A stretch of DNA of 17,338 bases from CAYYGL01 sp964471235 (GTDB taxonomy: Bacteria; Calditrichota; Calditrichia; RBG-13-44-9; J075), in NCBI GenBank assembly GCA_964471235.1, contig CAYYGL010000104.1, positions 1-17,338 on the forward strand, written 5' to 3'. Of the stretch, positions 16,501-17,338 are shown piece after piece (the first letter of the stretch is position 1; each line of letters begins with the position of its first letter). Under the pieces are notes generated by a model. It ran no database searches and was not told where the DNA came from. It worked only from the letters and a program-made list of their open reading frames with translations. Both the position numbers and the translations under genes were made by a program.

Positions 16501-16713
16501 ACCATTCGCTACTGGGTACCGCAGCGCGGGAAAGTGACGTTGGAGATTTACAATATCCTGGGGCAGCGGGTTACTGTGCTGGTGGACCAGGTGCAGAATA
16601 AAGGGGAATACTTCATTCGCTGGCAGCCGCACAACATTGCCAGCGGTGTGTATATTTACCGGCTGGTTGCCGGCGGTCAGGCAGCGGTGAAAAAGATGGT
16701 GCTGGTACGGTGA
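13525..16713 (+). CDS. Large secreted protein of unknown function with T9SS sorting domain (paralog B)
   Basis: A 1062-residue secreted protein, paralogous to the product at 9768. The frame is open from 13369 and would overlap the lipoprotein gene, but the first 52 codons are not signal-like. The ATG at 13525 begins a clear signal peptide (KPNVGRIFLVSIIVLTGVIL, cleavage about SA-RD). The ribosome site is weak (AAGAAG at about 13514-13519), in contrast to paralog A. Blocks match A in order: WMRNDGWSGRNP, VVFQDGFVWGG, IYRIRKDF, DQNGNGIYEP at D197, ANADQVLWFVCNDL, FKRYRLINKSG, DIDGMGNNLPP, an FN3-like region at about 505-635, RRDLGYAYAG and DMGWNG. A divergent insert at about 700-800 has three cysteines. 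The sorting domain covers about 975-1062 (NYPNPFNA at 983-990, ending KMVLVR). No enzymatic motif is seen. Probably co-transcribed with the lipoprotein gene upstream. Confidence 0.85.
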   Translation: MKPNVGRIFLVSIIVLTGVILPVSARDEGRDHFSRFQSSTGEPGAAIMNINHIRYWMRNDGWSGRNPFTGESGVTFQRPPEPVVFQDGFVWGGLVADPNPDTPKLRVGGQTYRIGTVPGRILSPGNAEDPNLPHVHIYRIRKDFRTVSDEVLRRDAADLFYEEDTSRVTPTDIQTVRQQYQADWNDWPVQFGAPFYDQNGNGIYEPARGETPGLANADQVLWFVCNDLEPAAVMGLYGSPPIGLELQVTMWAYSDEHQALQDMVFKRYRLINKSGLAIDSMFVGIWSDPDLGDYTDDFLGCDSVLNYGYCYNSSNEDTGLPPGAAPPAVGYVLLQGPIVPAVGDTAWFNFHQRANHKNLPLTSFWAKATGTPIGDPTIGSYEGTLEMYNLLNGFAPFPDTTNLIPYYHGSGNLQGRPTKFPLNGDPLSGTGDIDGMGNNLPPGARRMALASGSFTMQPGDTQEVVFAVVAGGSKDRIASLSVLRYNTLVARFMHSNGYQVPRRLPEPIVTAAAYEGKIVLDWGSALDRVAAIEQNGGDYRFEGYNVWQLPDESAGMDQAVRIATFDTPEPPSVIFGYQMDPISGWMVYQPVIFGENSGIQRFLEINQDHFTGKPFIDGKEYTFAVTAYRYRPGSETDNPLPVIESIPGKVTIRAQKTNPGYSARFGDTLAVTHSGPGTGKVTVRVINPAQVTGHDYRVVFSPDTLYDIYPILDQNGNIIGSDTVGFHHPWNLVDETSGDTLLASQENVTGEGYYPIVDGLQVIVFSPIFTDIHCKYEGIPWASGINSGENIPTCSGLSFGSQWWSGPNDTIPLHIEFQDSADVAANGFISRGAVYRRDLGYAYAGTGELPLIAFDTSDPDNPRRINISFVEDAAVSQQNGSDANMLWDMGWNGVQFADLGGREYVFFHLSDYNEGADYNDDNWAPGADVAYGYWPQGVPGHRYLENTFTWNVLVSKANSPQDIFRFSAPPPPDVPNRFQVYQNYPNPFNAGTTIRYWVPQRGKVTLEIYNILGQRVTVLVDQVQNKGEYFIRWQPHNIASGVYIYRLVAGGQAAVKKMVLVR

Positions 16714-16724
16714 GGGGAAAAGGA

Positions 16725-16755
16725 AGATTAAAGAACAAAGAGAATAGATTAAAGA
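16725..16755 (+). repeat. Short direct repeat after paralog B
   Basis: AGATTAAAGA occurs twice, at 16725-16734 and 16746-16755, 21 bp apart in an A/G-rich stretch of the 181-nt gap between the convergent genes. Two-turn spacing could suit a protein site, but low complexity makes chance likely. No T-tailed terminator is evident in this gap. Confidence 0.25.
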
Positions 16756-16894
16756 GTAAGGGGTTCGGGGTATCAGAGGATGTTGGGATGTTCAAGATGT
16801 TTGGTAGAGATGATGCAAATTAATTTATTGCAAAAAATATTGAGTTAGGTTTTCATTCATCGTATGTAGCAGATGTTTCCAATTATCGAATGCG

Positions 16895-17230
16895 TCAAGG
16901 AAGGAAATCAAGTTCTGCCTGCAAATCATCCAAAACGTTTCTTAAATCCGGGAGTGGGTTGAGTAGCCTGCCAAGCTCCCTTTCCCAGTAGGGTCTCAGG
17001 GTGTCAAAAATGTTTTCCGGGAACATTTGACTTGCTGTCGAAAAATCAATCCCTTGTATCTCACATTTTTTCCTGACAAGGTTATAAATTGTTCTCTTTG
17101 CAACATTACCGATGATTGCTTTAACATCTTCTAATGTGAAGATTTTCTTATCTTCTCTTGCCAGGGTGGAAATTAAAAAGGATTCTCTTTTGCCCAATCC
17201 TCCCCTATATTGTTCTGTCATTAGTTCCAT
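16895..17230 (-). pseudogene. AbiEi/AbiEii chimera, probable remnant of a type IV toxin-antitoxin locus
   Basis: A 111-residue intact ORF, but its two halves look like parts of different proteins. Residues about 12-55 (ESFLISTLAREDKKIFTLEDVKAI..AKRTIYNLVRK) match the winged-helix N-terminus of AbiEi-type antitoxins, which normally continue for another 100 or more residues. Residues about 56-111 (GIDFSTASQMFPENIFDTLR, then PYWERELGRLLNPLPDLRNV and a leucine-rich end) resemble the C-terminal tail of AbiEii nucleotidyltransferase toxins. In AbiE operons antitoxin precedes toxin, so one internal deletion would produce exactly this order. No nucleotidyltransferase motif remains, so it should lack toxin activity; the helix-turn-helix could still bind DNA. 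AGAAGG at 17241-17246 lies about 9 nt before the ATG; a second ATG at 17223 is possible. The flanks are AT-rich, unlike the T9SS genes. Assignment is from motif memory; a natural small regulator is the alternative. Confidence 0.5.
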
Positions 17231-17275
17231 TTTAAATGACCTTCTACAGAAACATGTAATAGTTTAATGATCTGT

Positions 17276-17302
17276 TTTATATAAAATTAAGCAACTTTTC
17301 AA
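17276..17302 (-). promoter_or_regulatory. Weak promoter candidate for the AbiE-like ORF
   Basis: On the minus strand TTGAAA (17297-17302) and TATAAA (17276-17281) are 15 nt apart, short of the usual 17, in a strongly AT-rich stretch. The leader would be about 40 nt. AT-rich DNA produces such matches often, so the call is weak. Confidence 0.3.
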
Positions 17303-17338
17303 GTGAAATTACAAATATCTATACGAATTAAAAAACTC

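Noticed and set aside
1..17338. CRISPR arrays, tRNA, rRNA, transposase genes or phage genes
   Set aside because: No regularly spaced repeats, no recognisable RNA genes and no transposase or phage motifs were seen on either strand.

Overview
The window looks like chromosomal DNA from a Gram-negative, non-Bacteroidetes member of the wider Fibrobacteres-Chlorobi-Bacteroidetes or Calditrichota/Marinimicrobia/KSB1 assemblage. Three large secreted proteins end in the NYPNPFN...GVYFYRL...K(M/I)(I/V)L(L/V)R type A C-terminal sorting domain, which marks cargo of the type IX secretion system (T9SS). Two lipoproteins and a PEGA protein with a DUF5683-like membrane region fit a didermic cell. The phylum is an inference from protein style; no rRNA or other marker is present.

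Layout, left to right. (1) A minus-strand secreted M64 (IgA-peptidase-like) metallopeptidase, 111-1538. (2) A divergent intergenic region with a good sigma70-like promoter for mutL. (3) mutL, 1831-3612, of the endonuclease-bearing type. (4) An AT-richer stretch holding a triple-PEGA membrane protein (3751-4893), a probable terminator (4903-4930) and a small lipoprotein with a beta-sandwich-like domain (5020-5409). (5) A 1211-residue M36/fungalysin-like metalloprotease with Ig-like, GATase-like, FN3-like and T9SS sorting domains (5678-9313). (6) A 454-bp gene-free stretch with a dense group of inverted repeats and a structured leader. (7) A tandem pair of about 1050-residue paralogous T9SS cargo proteins (9768-12908 and 13525-16713) with a cysteine-rich lipoprotein gene (13076-13471) between them. 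(8) At the right edge, a minus-strand 111-residue ORF that looks like the N-terminal wing-helix part of an AbiEi antitoxin joined to the C-terminal tail of an AbiEii toxin, probably a deletion remnant of a type IV toxin-antitoxin locus.

Functional theme: apart from mutL and the AbiE remnant, every gene encodes an exported or envelope protein. The two metallopeptidases are probably extracellular degradative enzymes. The duplicated large proteins have no recognisable catalytic motif; they look like surface or secreted structural or binding proteins, and the lipoprotein between them is the best candidate partner. No T9SS machinery gene, tRNA, rRNA, CRISPR array, transposase or phage gene was recognised.
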